From Bacteroidales bacterium (GTDB lineage: Bacteria > Bacteroidota > Bacteroidia > Bacteroidales > P3), in contig JAISLH010000097.1 in NCBI GenBank assembly GCA_031260565.1, positions 1-36,996 of the forward strand: 36,996 bases of DNA, in the 5' to 3' direction. The position numbers and the translations under genes are program-made. The notes under the pieces are model-generated. The model searched no databases, was not told the origin of the DNA, and saw nothing but the letters and a program-made list of their open reading frames with translations. This document shows, one piece after another, positions 6,537 to 15,075 of the stretch (position 1 is the stretch's first letter; every line of letters begins with the position of its first letter).

Positions 6537-9137
6537 CTAAAAGTCAAGGTAGAAATTCTTATATTCAACGCCGTCTATCGTCAAATCAATGACGCAACTC
6601 TTCTTTATGGAGGCGTTTTTTATTTCAAGAACTTTGTGGGTGTTTGTATCGTAAGGACGAGAAACGATAACATCAAGTCCATCTCTAACAACGACTTGCT
6701 CTAAGAGGGATTCATTGTCGCAAATCAAAATCCTGCCCTCATCATACCAAAGATAGATGTCAAAAAAGTTCTTGTTATCAACGACATTCAACGCTTTGAC
6801 AAAATGAAGTCGGAATCGGTCTGCCGTTGTTCCTTTTTCAATATGTGCTTTGATAGTTGCATTGTCGCAAAGGTTCTGAAAGCTGTGTTGCTCCTTATCC
6901 TCAAAAAACACATTCAAACCATCAGCTTCTAAAGACGACAAATTACTTAAATTGATATTGACATCAGAAGGCTGAGGGCAATATAGCCCTACGCCAAAGG
7001 CAGCAGGAAAGGCAGCAAAGGTATTAACAGACAATTCTTCATTATTGACGATGGTATAAATCTCAGGGTTGTCGCTTATGCCAAAGAGTTTGTGGGCGTC
7101 AAGCATATCAAAGCCGTTTTGAGAGTTAGGATTTATTTGCAGGATTGAGTAACTGCGACTTTTGTTGTTACTGACGGAAAGGGTAAGGTAGTTCTTGCGA
7201 TGATATTCCGTGCTTTGGTTTGTTTCAATATACTGGTGTGAGCGTTTGAAAGTAATTTCTGAGTTGGTTTTAAGGGCTTCAACAAAGAATGCGGACAAGG
7301 AAGGAATTATTGTTTGTAGAGAATCAATAATTATAGGGTTATAGAAGCCTAAGGAATCAAGCATAAAGATTGCGTTTCCTTGAATTTTACCTGCAAGATC
7401 CTGATAAAGGTTGCGGCTATCCAAAGAGGCAGTGAATGGATTGCCGAGAAAATTCCAGCGGTCCTTGTTCTGAGACACCAAAGGGAAGTTGATATGTGAG
7501 TTAGCAAGTAGCCCCTCATACTTTACTTGCAATGGCTTTTGCGTATAGATAGCATAGCCGTGTCCTGATTCCAAAACGAATTCAGGGTCGGTGATATACT
7601 GACTCCAATGGTCTCCATGCTCGGACACAATGCCGGTATTATACTCCATTAACCAGATTTCATTATCGCTACGTCTCATTGAAAAGTTATGAGCTATAGT
7701 TCTATTGACAGGAGGAGAAATGTAGTTCCATTTTTGCGGCATAAGGTTTTGCTCAACGGTGAAGTAAGCATTCTTTCCGTACATAATGTCGTCCGAAATG
7801 TAGAAAGTCTTGTTGGTACGTAAATGAACATTGGAACTATCACTCAAAATAAGAGTAGAACAAAATACATTGTTATAGACTTCCGCCTTAACGCCGCTTG
7901 CAATCTCTATAAAGTCATTTGTATTTGGAGTTTCCTTGCCTTGCCAATTATTTTTGTTGTCCCAATCTCCTGATTTTATCATTGTTTTTACCTCAGGTGA
8001 GCCGAAATAAACATTGTATAAGGTCAGCGTTTTCTCACTCTCAAACATTATAAGAAGTTTATTGGCAAGGGCAGGCGAAGAGATGTATTCCTTATAGTCT
8101 TTATTGGTTACTTTACTGCTTGTTTCCAAAATCAGATTGTCGTCTCTATACCACGCATACTTGATATTAAAGTTGGTAAAATTGCCTGAAAGCAGACTAA
8201 ACCTAAATAAATACTTCTGATTAGAGAAGACCGATTGCTGCAAGGACGAATTATACTTGCTTTTCTCGGATTTATATATACTAATAATAGAATTATCTGT
8301 TTGGCTTTCTCCAAAAGGAGGGTGTTTATCGGCAGAAGCGGCAACGTTTATCTTAATTGGCTGGGATAGTTTTTGGGTTGTAATCAGTAATTGTGCTGTA
8401 TGCTTACCTTCTTTCTTGGGAACGTAATACAGGGTTATGGTCTTGCTGGCAGCTGAGTCAGGATTAACACTTTTGGTGTCTATAAGAAATTGCTCTTTGT
8501 CTGCTCCCTCAAGTTGTAAGGTTATATCACCACGCAAATAGAAGCCATATATCTTCAGCCTCGTAGCATCAGGATAAGTATGTGGTAAGGCAATATGATT
8601 AAAAATGATAGTATCATTAACTGCCTTCGCATTGTCTTTATATTCTACGAAAATCTGAGGCTCTTGTGTGAAAGGGTCATTTTTAGAGCGGATTTCAATA
8701 GATCTTATCCCAATATTTGGATTTGCCCCTTTACCCTTTAAGTGATATATTTTCCAACCTAATTGTACCAACTCTTTGTTATTGCAGTCTTCGGGCAAAG
8801 TAACCTGAAAGCTTTGTGAAGTTGCATACTTTGCACTCACAAATTCAATAGCTCTCTGCTTACGATTGGGTACATCTTTCCAAGCCCCGTCTTTACCAAC
8901 TCTATATTGCAACCTCGCAGCCCATTTAGCGTTAGAGCCTTGTGATGAAAAAGCTTGGTAATTTATCTTTATGCTATCCTGATTTGTTGTAGAAAGGGAT
9001 AGAGTTAGTCGTCCGTTATCAACCTTTCCCAGACTACGAATATCAATGTTTTCTCCATTCAAATCATAAACCGTATCCACTTGACAAAAAGCCAAAACGG
9101 GAAACATCAAAATCAATATTACAATAACTTTCCTCAT
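6537..9137 (-). CDS. Large exported protein of unknown function
   Basis: 866 aa with a signal peptide (MRKVIVILILMFPVLAFCQ). No enzyme domain was recognised. The N-terminal third looks like beta-rich extracellular modules (RLQYRVGKDGAWKDVPNRKQ; an Ig-like stretch ending in KINVAASADKHP). The middle has SGDWDNKNNWQGKETPNTND, a pattern seen in Bacteroidota surface proteins, followed by WNFLGNPFTASLD. The last about 60 residues (LWYDEGRILICDNESLLEQV, then CVIDLTIDGVEYKNFYLDF) have the strand rhythm of a T9SS sorting domain but lack the usual PNP and GxY motifs, so export beyond the periplasm is uncertain. It has its own -7 box and ends 235 bp before metK. Confidence 0.75.
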   Translation of the reverse strand: MRKVIVILILMFPVLAFCQVDTVYDLNGENIDIRSLGKVDNGRLTLSLSTTNQDSIKINYQAFSSQGSNAKWAARLQYRVGKDGAWKDVPNRKQRAIEFVSAKYATSQSFQVTLPEDCNNKELVQLGWKIYHLKGKGANPNIGIRSIEIRSKNDPFTQEPQIFVEYKDNAKAVNDTIIFNHIALPHTYPDATRLKIYGFYLRGDITLQLEGADKEQFLIDTKSVNPDSAASKTITLYYVPKKEGKHTAQLLITTQKLSQPIKINVAASADKHPPFGESQTDNSIISIYKSEKSKYNSSLQQSVFSNQKYLFRFSLLSGNFTNFNIKYAWYRDDNLILETSSKVTNKDYKEYISSPALANKLLIMFESEKTLTLYNVYFGSPEVKTMIKSGDWDNKNNWQGKETPNTNDFIEIASGVKAEVYNNVFCSTLILSDSSNVHLRTNKTFYISDDIMYGKNAYFTVEQNLMPQKWNYISPPVNRTIAHNFSMRRSDNEIWLMEYNTGIVSEHGDHWSQYITDPEFVLESGHGYAIYTQKPLQVKYEGLLANSHINFPLVSQNKDRWNFLGNPFTASLDSRNLYQDLAGKIQGNAIFMLDSLGFYNPIIIDSLQTIIPSLSAFFVEALKTNSEITFKRSHQYIETNQSTEYHRKNYLTLSVSNNKSRSYSILQINPNSQNGFDMLDAHKLFGISDNPEIYTIVNNEELSVNTFAAFPAAFGVGLYCPQPSDVNINLSNLSSLEADGLNVFFEDKEQHSFQNLCDNATIKAHIEKGTTADRFRLHFVKALNVVDNKNFFDIYLWYDEGRILICDNESLLEQVVVRDGLDVIVSRPYDTNTHKVLEIKNASIKKSCVIDLTIDGVEYKNFYLDF

Positions 9138-9182
9138 AAGTCAGACAATTAAAATACACTTTTATTCAACAAAATGAAAGTG

Positions 9183-9190
9183 CAAAGATA
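9183..9190 (-). promoter_or_regulatory. -7 promoter box for the 866-aa exported protein
   Basis: TATCTTTG on the minus strand, 45 bp before the ATG at 9137. No good -33 TTG is visible. Confidence 0.5.
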
Positions 9191-9234
9191 GTAAAACTTT
9201 GAGTAATAAGCCTTGTTTGTGCCTTCAATCGCTA

Positions 9235-10548
9235 CTAATCCACTACAAACTTCTTTCCAATTACGCCTTGTGTTGTATGCAATGTCGCAATATAGTTTCC
9301 TTTTGCAAAGCGACTAACATCTATTGTCATAGAATTAGCTTTTACTTCCTGCTCATAGACTTTTTGACCAAGAGCATTTGTTATCTCAACTTTCTGCATT
9401 GGAATAGCTGTTGTTATTGTTAACTCCTTGTCCGCAGGATTTGGGGAAAGTGTTGCTACAATATCATTGCCTATCACACCATCTAAACCACTACTGCATT
9501 GCTTTATAAAGCTATTTATATCACTAAATATTGTGTCTAATTGTGTAATCACAAACGAACGATAGTAGTAGGTCGTATTACACAACAAATAACTATACGG
9601 TAGTGTCCAAGTATAAAGGTTTTGATTTGTATCATAAGGATAATAAACAACATTAGGGTTATTCAAATTTAGATTATTTGGATTAGTGTCAAAGACAAAG
9701 CCTATTGTATGAGGCAAAGGAAATCCGTGTTCTGATGTAACTACTTCTAAAGTTATTGTACTATTGGTTGTGTCGTCAATGGAAGTTGAATTAAATTGGC
9801 ATTGAGTTATGGGCGTCGTGTCAAGAATTGGGAAAAGAAACATAGTGGTAGGAGACAGAAAATGGTTATCACCGTATTTAACGTCCCTTTCTTCCCAAGC
9901 ACCTTTTGTCGCATCAAGCACCCAAAATGATTCAGACAAAGGAGTGTCATGACATATTTTTGAAGAAACATTAACATCAGAACGACTAGGGTAAGTTATT
10001 CCATTATAATAAGCCCAATTACTATGTGCTAAATGATTAGGCATAGTTATAACAGTATAAAATTTAGAGGAAACAAATATAGTGCTGTCAAATAATAATT
10101 CGGTATGAAAAGTAGAATTGGAATAAATATTGGTTAATGGTTGCCATCTCAAACGTTGTGCTATTGTATCATATCTTACTTGTGCCAATACATTGTTTAG
10201 TGAAGCATCTCTTATTTGCATATAATAGGTAGAATCTGCAAAATAAATACTGTCTTTAATTAAAAAGAAGCCAAGTAATGCTATGCCTTTTATTGCAAGT
10301 AACGAATCCGTTAAATATGGTTGAGCCATAGCATAGCCATTACAAGCATGATTATTGGCAAAAGCTCCATATCCATTACCTATAGACGTAGGATATGGAA
10401 AGCTAGCACAACCTGTTGAAAACGCCTCAGGCAAAAACCATTCATTAAAATATAATGGCTCTTGGTCTACTATTGGAGGGAGTGGTATTTGTCCTATTGC
10501 AGTTAGCGAACATATTGTTGCTATTGCTGCTAAAAATAAATTTTTCAT
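9235..10548 (-). CDS. Secreted protein with T9SS type A sorting tail (downstream paralogue)
   Basis: 437 aa. The signal peptide MKNLFLAAIATICSLTAIGQ is followed by a region of about 320 residues of unknown function, containing LYFNEWFLPEAFSTGCASFP and a Thr/Asn-rich beta section (LCNTTYYYRSF). The C-terminal T9SS domain begins at about 360 (VATLSPNPADKELTI) and continues with KVEITNALGQKVYEQ and ends GNYIATLHTTQGVIGKKFVVD. That tail would direct export through the type IX machinery and surface attachment. It is a tandem duplicate of the next gene upstream, of identical length, separated by 13 bp and surely cotranscribed. The two differ most around residues 165-190 and in the final about 38 residues. 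Confidence 0.85.
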   Translation of the reverse strand: MKNLFLAAIATICSLTAIGQIPLPPIVDQEPLYFNEWFLPEAFSTGCASFPYPTSIGNGYGAFANNHACNGYAMAQPYLTDSLLAIKGIALLGFFLIKDSIYFADSTYYMQIRDASLNNVLAQVRYDTIAQRLRWQPLTNIYSNSTFHTELLFDSTIFVSSKFYTVITMPNHLAHSNWAYYNGITYPSRSDVNVSSKICHDTPLSESFWVLDATKGAWEERDVKYGDNHFLSPTTMFLFPILDTTPITQCQFNSTSIDDTTNSTITLEVVTSEHGFPLPHTIGFVFDTNPNNLNLNNPNVVYYPYDTNQNLYTWTLPYSYLLCNTTYYYRSFVITQLDTIFSDINSFIKQCSSGLDGVIGNDIVATLSPNPADKELTITTAIPMQKVEITNALGQKVYEQEVKANSMTIDVSRFAKGNYIATLHTTQGVIGKKFVVD

Positions 10549-10561
10549 AAATCTATGTTGT

Positions 10562-11875
10562 TTAATTGTTAATTACAAATAGCTTTTTCACCATACCATT
10601 TTCAGTATGGATTGTGGCAATGTAGCTACCTGAACTAAACTTAGAGGTATTAACCTTAACAGAAGAAGTCTTTAATGATTGCTCATAAACTTTCTGCCCT
10701 GTGGCGTTAGTTATCTCAACTTTCTGCATTGGGATAGCAGTCGTTATTGTTATCTCCTTGTCCGCAGGATTTGGGGAAAGTGTTGCTACAATATCATTGC
10801 CTATCACACCATCTAAACCACTACTGCATTGCTTTATAAAGCTATTTATGTTACTAAATATTGTGTCTAATTGTGTAATCGCAAACGAACGATAGTAATA
10901 AGTTGTATTACACAACAAATAACTATACGGCAGTGTCCAAGTATAAAGACTTTGGTTTGTATCATAAGGATAATAAACAACATTAGGATTATTCAAATTT
11001 AGATTGCTTGGATTGGTGTCAAAGACAAAGCCTATTGTATGAGGCAAAGGAAACCCGTGTTCTGATGTAACTACTTCTAAAGTTATTGTACTATTGGTTG
11101 TGTCGTCAATAGAAGTTGCATCAAATTGGCATTGACTCATAGGTGTCGTATCAAGAATGGGGAAGATAAATAAAGTGGCAGGAGAAAGAAAATGGTTGTC
11201 CCCGTATTTAACGTTTCTTTCTTCCCAAGCACCCTTTACCACATCAAGTACCCAACATGATTCGGTCAAGGGAGTATCTTGGCATATTTTTGAGCCAATC
11301 TCAACAAAAGAAGCAGCAGGATAAGTAGACCAGTTTTCATGTGCTATAGGGTCTGGCACAGTCATAACCGTATAAAATTTGGAGGAAACAAACATAGTAC
11401 TGTCAAACAATAGTTCGGTATGAAAAGTAGACGCGGAATAAATATTAGTTAAGGGTTGCCATCTCAAACGTTGTGCTATTGTATCATATCTTACTTGTGC
11501 CAATACATTGTTTAGTGAAGCATCTCTTATTTGAAAATAGTAAGCGGAGTCTGCAAAATAAATACTGTCTTTAATCAAAAAGCGACCGAGAAAGGCTATA
11601 CCTTTTATTGCAAGTATTGAATCTGTGAAATATGGCTGAGCTACAGCATAGCTTCTAAACGAACCATCCGTGGAAAATCTACCATATCCATTACCTATAG
11701 ACGTAGGATATGGAAAACTAGCACAACCTGTTGAAAACGCCTCAGGCAAAAACCATTCATTAAAATATAAAGGCTCTTGGTCTACTATTGGTGGTAGAGG
11801 TAGTTGTGTTTGTCCTATTGCAGTCAGCGAACATATTGTTGCTATTGCTGCGAAAAATAATCTTAATTGTTTCAT
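10562..11875 (-). CDS. Secreted protein with T9SS type A sorting tail (upstream paralogue)
   Basis: 437 aa when started at the ATG at 11875 (MKQLRLFFAAIATICSLTAIGQ). The frame is open to 11932, but the -7 box at 11908-11915 lies inside that extension, and the 11875 start gives exactly the length of the paralogue; an ATG at 11884 is also possible. Architecture matches the paralogue: signal peptide, unknown domain, then a T9SS tail (VATLSPNPADKEITITTAIP, KVEITNATGQKVYEQ, ending GSYIATIHTENGMVKKLFVINN). Large blocks of DNA are nearly identical between the copies, pointing to recent duplication or gene conversion, while the end of the sorting tail is clearly diverged. Function unknown. Confidence 0.85.
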   Translation of the reverse strand: MKQLRLFFAAIATICSLTAIGQTQLPLPPIVDQEPLYFNEWFLPEAFSTGCASFPYPTSIGNGYGRFSTDGSFRSYAVAQPYFTDSILAIKGIAFLGRFLIKDSIYFADSAYYFQIRDASLNNVLAQVRYDTIAQRLRWQPLTNIYSASTFHTELLFDSTMFVSSKFYTVMTVPDPIAHENWSTYPAASFVEIGSKICQDTPLTESCWVLDVVKGAWEERNVKYGDNHFLSPATLFIFPILDTTPMSQCQFDATSIDDTTNSTITLEVVTSEHGFPLPHTIGFVFDTNPSNLNLNNPNVVYYPYDTNQSLYTWTLPYSYLLCNTTYYYRSFAITQLDTIFSNINSFIKQCSSGLDGVIGNDIVATLSPNPADKEITITTAIPMQKVEITNATGQKVYEQSLKTSSVKVNTSKFSSGSYIATIHTENGMVKKLFVINN

Positions 11876-11907
11876 AAATCTCATAATTTTATCATTTATA
11901 ACAGCTG

Positions 11908-11936
11908 CAAATGTACGAATAAAATCTAACAAACAA
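11908..11936 (-). promoter_or_regulatory. Promoter of the tandem T9SS-tailed paralogues
   Basis: On the minus strand TACATTTG (11915-11908) is preceded at 18 bp by TTG (11936-11934). The predicted start near 11901 supports the ATG at 11875 or 11884 and rules out one at 11932. Confidence 0.65.
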
Positions 11937-12034
11937 GCAATTTAGCAACTTTTTTTGCATAATATTTTTTTGAGTGTAAAATTGCTACTAAAAATTGGTA
12001 TAATAATTTTAGCCCTAAAAACACCTCATTTCAG

Positions 12035-12152
12035 CCAAGCTCTGCCTCATTTTCCTAAAGCGGCGTTTCAGCGTCACGAAACGCCGCTTTAGAAAATTAT
12101 TACGGCGTTTCAGTAAAGCAAAAGGCTGTCTCATTTTATTGAAACAGCCTTC
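12035..12152. repeat. 21-nt lattice repeat array, copy 3 (downstream of the FadL-like gene)
   Basis: A perfect 15-bp inverted repeat (left arm 12055-12069, CTAAAGCGGCGTTTC; right arm 12078-12092) encloses an 8-nt loop AGCGTCAC. A further GGCGTTT starts at 12104, and the AGGCTGT/ACAGCCT hairpin follows in the same 21-nt phase. The left flank CCAAGCTCTGCCTCATTTTC (12035-12054) matches copies 1 and 4. The 334-bp intergenic region 11876-12209 holds this array, the promoter at 11908 and nothing else I can identify. Confidence 0.9.
12122..12151 (-). terminator. Terminator-like hairpin of the FadL-like gene
   Basis: AAGGCTGT (12122-12129) pairs with ACAGCCTT (12144-12151), extended past one mismatch by 3 bp. 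On the minus strand it is followed by TTTTGCTTT, a weak T tract. It lies 59 bp beyond the stop codon. Confidence 0.55.
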
Positions 12153-12209
12153 CACAATTATAAAATATGATGTTGAAAAGTTATAAAACTAACTTGCGGT
12201 AGTAGTTGC

Positions 12210-13631
12210 TTAAAATCTAAAACCGATTGTTGCTTGTACCAAGTGTTCGTTATGACTTAACATTGCGGCAGTACCGTCATAGAAATAATACTTAGTATTG
12301 TTGTTCGTCAGAGTGTAAGCATAACCCAAGTCAAAGAAGAAGCTCTTTGCACGATAGCCTATACCACCTGTTATATACTGCTGACTTGCATCATTGCCTG
12401 CTTCTCCCGCATAAGGATTGCCCAACACCGCATAACCTGCTCGTAAAGCCAAGACACCTATCTTTAATTCTCCACCAAGACGAAGACTATGAGCGGCTTG
12501 GAACTTGTTGTTTATTTTGTTGTTTATCTCATTTTCATAACGAGCATCGTCATTAAAACGATATTTCATATTGGCATAGTTGGCGTATTCGTAATCGGCA
12601 CTCAGCGTTCCTGCTACCTTGGTCGTATTATCTCCCAAAACCAAAGCCAGAGAGCCTATGAAACGGAAAGGAGACTGAATATCGTAAAACAAATCGGGAG
12701 CATCACCACCGCTCTTATAGTTATATTCAACACTTGAATAGTAATAATCACTTACACTATAGTAGGTCGGCGTGTGAATAGCAGCACCGAGCCGTAGCCA
12801 TTCAACAGGTTTTACGATAGCACCCAACTTAAAGTTTGCACCTGCACCGCTTAACTCCGATATTGTAGTGCCATTGTAATATCCTACAGCAGGGTCGGAA
12901 GTACATTCTTCTGTAAAGTATTCACTCCTCTTGTGGTCAAATAAAGGCACTCCTATTGTCGCACCAAGATACACGACATCATTGATGTTGGTTGAAAAAG
13001 AAAAGGTCATTTCCGATAAATAGCCTGATGTTTCTATCTTTTTGTATTGATTGAATACTCCTGTTAGAAAGTCGGAATCGTAAAGATTATAAATAGAATC
13101 TGAAATGGTATCAACGCTAATGACACCCGATGTAACGTAATCGTTATACAAATCATTTGCATTCATAATGATGTCAAATATACTACTGATGTAAGAATTG
13201 GTAACTCCTTCTCTGTTTATTGATGTTCTGTTGCTGTAATCTTTTAACTTATTGAAGCCAAATCCAAATTGAAAGTTCTTCATTGCCGAACCATTAACGT
13301 CAAAGTTCATTACTGCTCCAAGATTACCTACGTTGAAGTTTGTTCTGTCATCATTGGTTTTCAGTCCGTTGAAAGTTGAATTGGTGAAGGCGAAGTTCAA
13401 TCCTGCGGAAAATGTTATTTCGCTCATACGATATAAACCTAAGCCTGCGGGGTTATAACTTGCTGCTGTGAAGTCTCCGCCAACTGCTCCCATTGCTCCA
13501 GCTCTACTTACATAGTTGGCTGTTCCGTTAAGACCATATTGACTTAACCACAGAGGGTAGGATTCGCTTACTTGAGCCTTTGCTGCTAAGGAAAAGATAA
13601 TTCCTGCTGCTAATAAACATATTTTTTTCAT
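12210..13631 (-). CDS. OmpP1/FadL-family outer-membrane transporter
   Basis: 473 aa outer-membrane beta-barrel. The signal peptide MKKICLLAAGIIFSLAAKAQ is followed by the FadL-like start (ANYVSRAGAMGAVGGDFTAASYNPAGLGLYR, residues about 38-68), in which a small-residue loop and NPAGL are the family signature. Alternating polar/aromatic strands run to a C-terminal Phe (ATIGFRF), the usual barrel end. FadL proteins pass hydrophobic compounds across the outer membrane; the substrate is not known. It is longer than PorV and lacks PorV-like wording, so it is probably not the T9SS subunit. It starts 40 bp after the stop of the Tyr/Ser-rich lipoprotein gene and may be cotranscribed with it. Confidence 0.85.
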   Translation of the reverse strand: MKKICLLAAGIIFSLAAKAQVSESYPLWLSQYGLNGTANYVSRAGAMGAVGGDFTAASYNPAGLGLYRMSEITFSAGLNFAFTNSTFNGLKTNDDRTNFNVGNLGAVMNFDVNGSAMKNFQFGFGFNKLKDYSNRTSINREGVTNSYISSIFDIIMNANDLYNDYVTSGVISVDTISDSIYNLYDSDFLTGVFNQYKKIETSGYLSEMTFSFSTNINDVVYLGATIGVPLFDHKRSEYFTEECTSDPAVGYYNGTTISELSGAGANFKLGAIVKPVEWLRLGAAIHTPTYYSVSDYYYSSVEYNYKSGGDAPDLFYDIQSPFRFIGSLALVLGDNTTKVAGTLSADYEYANYANMKYRFNDDARYENEINNKINNKFQAAHSLRLGGELKIGVLALRAGYAVLGNPYAGEAGNDASQQYITGGIGYRAKSFFFDLGYAYTLTNNNTKYYFYDGTAAMLSHNEHLVQATIGFRF

Positions 13632-13671
13632 TTTGTTTGTTTTATATTACTTATTTATAAGTTCAAATTAA

Positions 13672-14970
13672 TTACCTTCTGCCTCCACTTCTTGACGATG
13701 AAGAGGAAGAACTTGACCTGCTACTGCTTGTTCCGCTACTTCTTGAAGAAGAGGAAGAAGATGATGAGCGGACTGATGAGCTACTGCTTCTACTTGGTGT
13801 GGAAGAAGAACGAGTGTTAGGTGTAGATATGGTGCGAGGTGTAGTTGTACTTCTTGAGTTGAACGTGTTGCTGTTTTGGGTAGTTGAAGGCTTACGAGAA
13901 AAGGCGCTTGTGGAACGAGGCTGCCTTACTGACGGAGGAGTGTAAGTACGATTGTTCCTTGTTGTGTTTTGATTCAAGGTAGCGTTTCGTTGATTGTTGT
14001 TAGTTGCATCACCTTGTCTGGTTGTAGTAGTAGGCTTGTTTGTAGTCAAATTACGATTTTGAGGTGGCTTTTGCATACGTCTGTCTGTAGTTACGGCAGG
14101 TTTTGATAATTGCCCTCCTTGTCTTGAGGCGGTTGAAGTATTTGTTGTGTTGCCTCTTGCTATAGGCTGTTTTGTTAAAGTAGTACCGGGTTTAGTGGCA
14201 GCAATGGCTGGTTTTTGCCCTGAGGTTAATGCACCATATCTTGCGTTATATTTGTCTCCAAAAGTTGTTGGAGAAACGCTTCTGCCAGTTGTTGCCAAGC
14301 CTGTTTTAGAACCTGCATCACCTAATCTTCGACCCGGCTTCATCTCCGACCCTGTCCTTTCTGAACGATAGAAGTTAGAGTTGCGATCGTGGCTATTATA
14401 GTAGCATACATTTTGATGCCCGTGATGTCCATAGTGTCCGTGGTGATGATGTCCATAATAGTTGTATCCGTACCAACAGTAAGGAGAATAGCCCCAATAG
14501 TAAGAGTAGTATGAAGGATACCACCAATGATAACCTAAATAAATACTCGTCCCCCAATACAAAGGGTCGTAAGTGTACCAATATAAGTTGGTATAGTAAT
14601 CAGAATAATAGTCATACGCCAGATAAGGTCTATGGAATCTCCTTATTCTTGCACTATAAGCATAGTCATAGTAGTCGTCATCATCGTATGAAGCATAGTC
14701 ATAGCCTTGTGCCTCTGCCGTTGCATCATCTGCAATAAGAGAATCCACATAAACGTCAGTTGTTTTCTCATACGCTGGGTCGGCATAAGGTTGTGCCTCC
14801 TGTCGTGGCGTTACGCTAACTTGACGATTTGCTCTCTCACTCGAAGATGCATACACATCATCATAGCCGTAGGTAGAAAACGCTACTCCACAGCTGCTAA
14901 ACAGCATAATAATCCCTACCGTTGCAAGGGTTATTGCTGTTAATCTTCCTTTGTTTTCTGTCATTTTCAT
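13672..14970 (-). CDS. Tyr- and Ser-rich low-complexity lipoprotein
   Basis: 432 aa. A hydrophobic leader ends in LFSSCGV, so C27 is a likely lipidation site. The chain is strongly biased: an acidic Tyr/Asp section, then about residues 95-185 dominated by Tyr, Trp and His (including HHHHGHYGHHGH), then a Thr/Asn/Arg/Pro-rich section, and from about 385 to the end runs of Ser with Arg and Gly. No known domain was recognised. Comparable Tyr/Trp-rich plus Ser/Arg-rich lipoproteins occur in Bacteroidota without assigned function. The skewed tail may be disordered and envelope- or surface-bound; the His cluster could bind metal (inference). It is divergent from proS. A second ATG at 14964 is possible. 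Confidence 0.8.
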   Translation of the reverse strand: MKMTENKGRLTAITLATVGIIMLFSSCGVAFSTYGYDDVYASSSERANRQVSVTPRQEAQPYADPAYEKTTDVYVDSLIADDATAEAQGYDYASYDDDDYYDYAYSARIRRFHRPYLAYDYYSDYYTNLYWYTYDPLYWGTSIYLGYHWWYPSYYSYYWGYSPYCWYGYNYYGHHHHGHYGHHGHQNVCYYNSHDRNSNFYRSERTGSEMKPGRRLGDAGSKTGLATTGRSVSPTTFGDKYNARYGALTSGQKPAIAATKPGTTLTKQPIARGNTTNTSTASRQGGQLSKPAVTTDRRMQKPPQNRNLTTNKPTTTTRQGDATNNNQRNATLNQNTTRNNRTYTPPSVRQPRSTSAFSRKPSTTQNSNTFNSRSTTTPRTISTPNTRSSSTPSRSSSSSVRSSSSSSSSRSSGTSSSRSSSSSSSSRSGGRR

Positions 14971-15012
14971 ATATAATATCCTCTCTATAAATGGTTATTC
15001 TAAATTTATTTG

Positions 15013-15020
15013 TACTTTTG
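15013..15020 (+). promoter_or_regulatory. -7 promoter box for proS
   Basis: TACTTTTG, 55 bp before the proS ATG, in the 105-bp divergent gap. No convincing -33 TTG was found. Confidence 0.55.
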
Positions 15021-15075
15021 CACTTTAATTCAAGTAAATGTATAGTAGCAAATTTCGTACCAAAGTAATAAAAAT

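Noticed and set aside
10562-11932. Start of the upstream paralogue at 11932
   Set aside because: The predicted -7 box lies inside that extension, and the ATG at 11875 gives the same length and signal peptide as the duplicate.
12210-13631. PorV (T9SS outer-membrane subunit)
   Set aside because: It is in the same FadL superfamily but is longer and has the general OmpP1/FadL start rather than PorV-like sequence.
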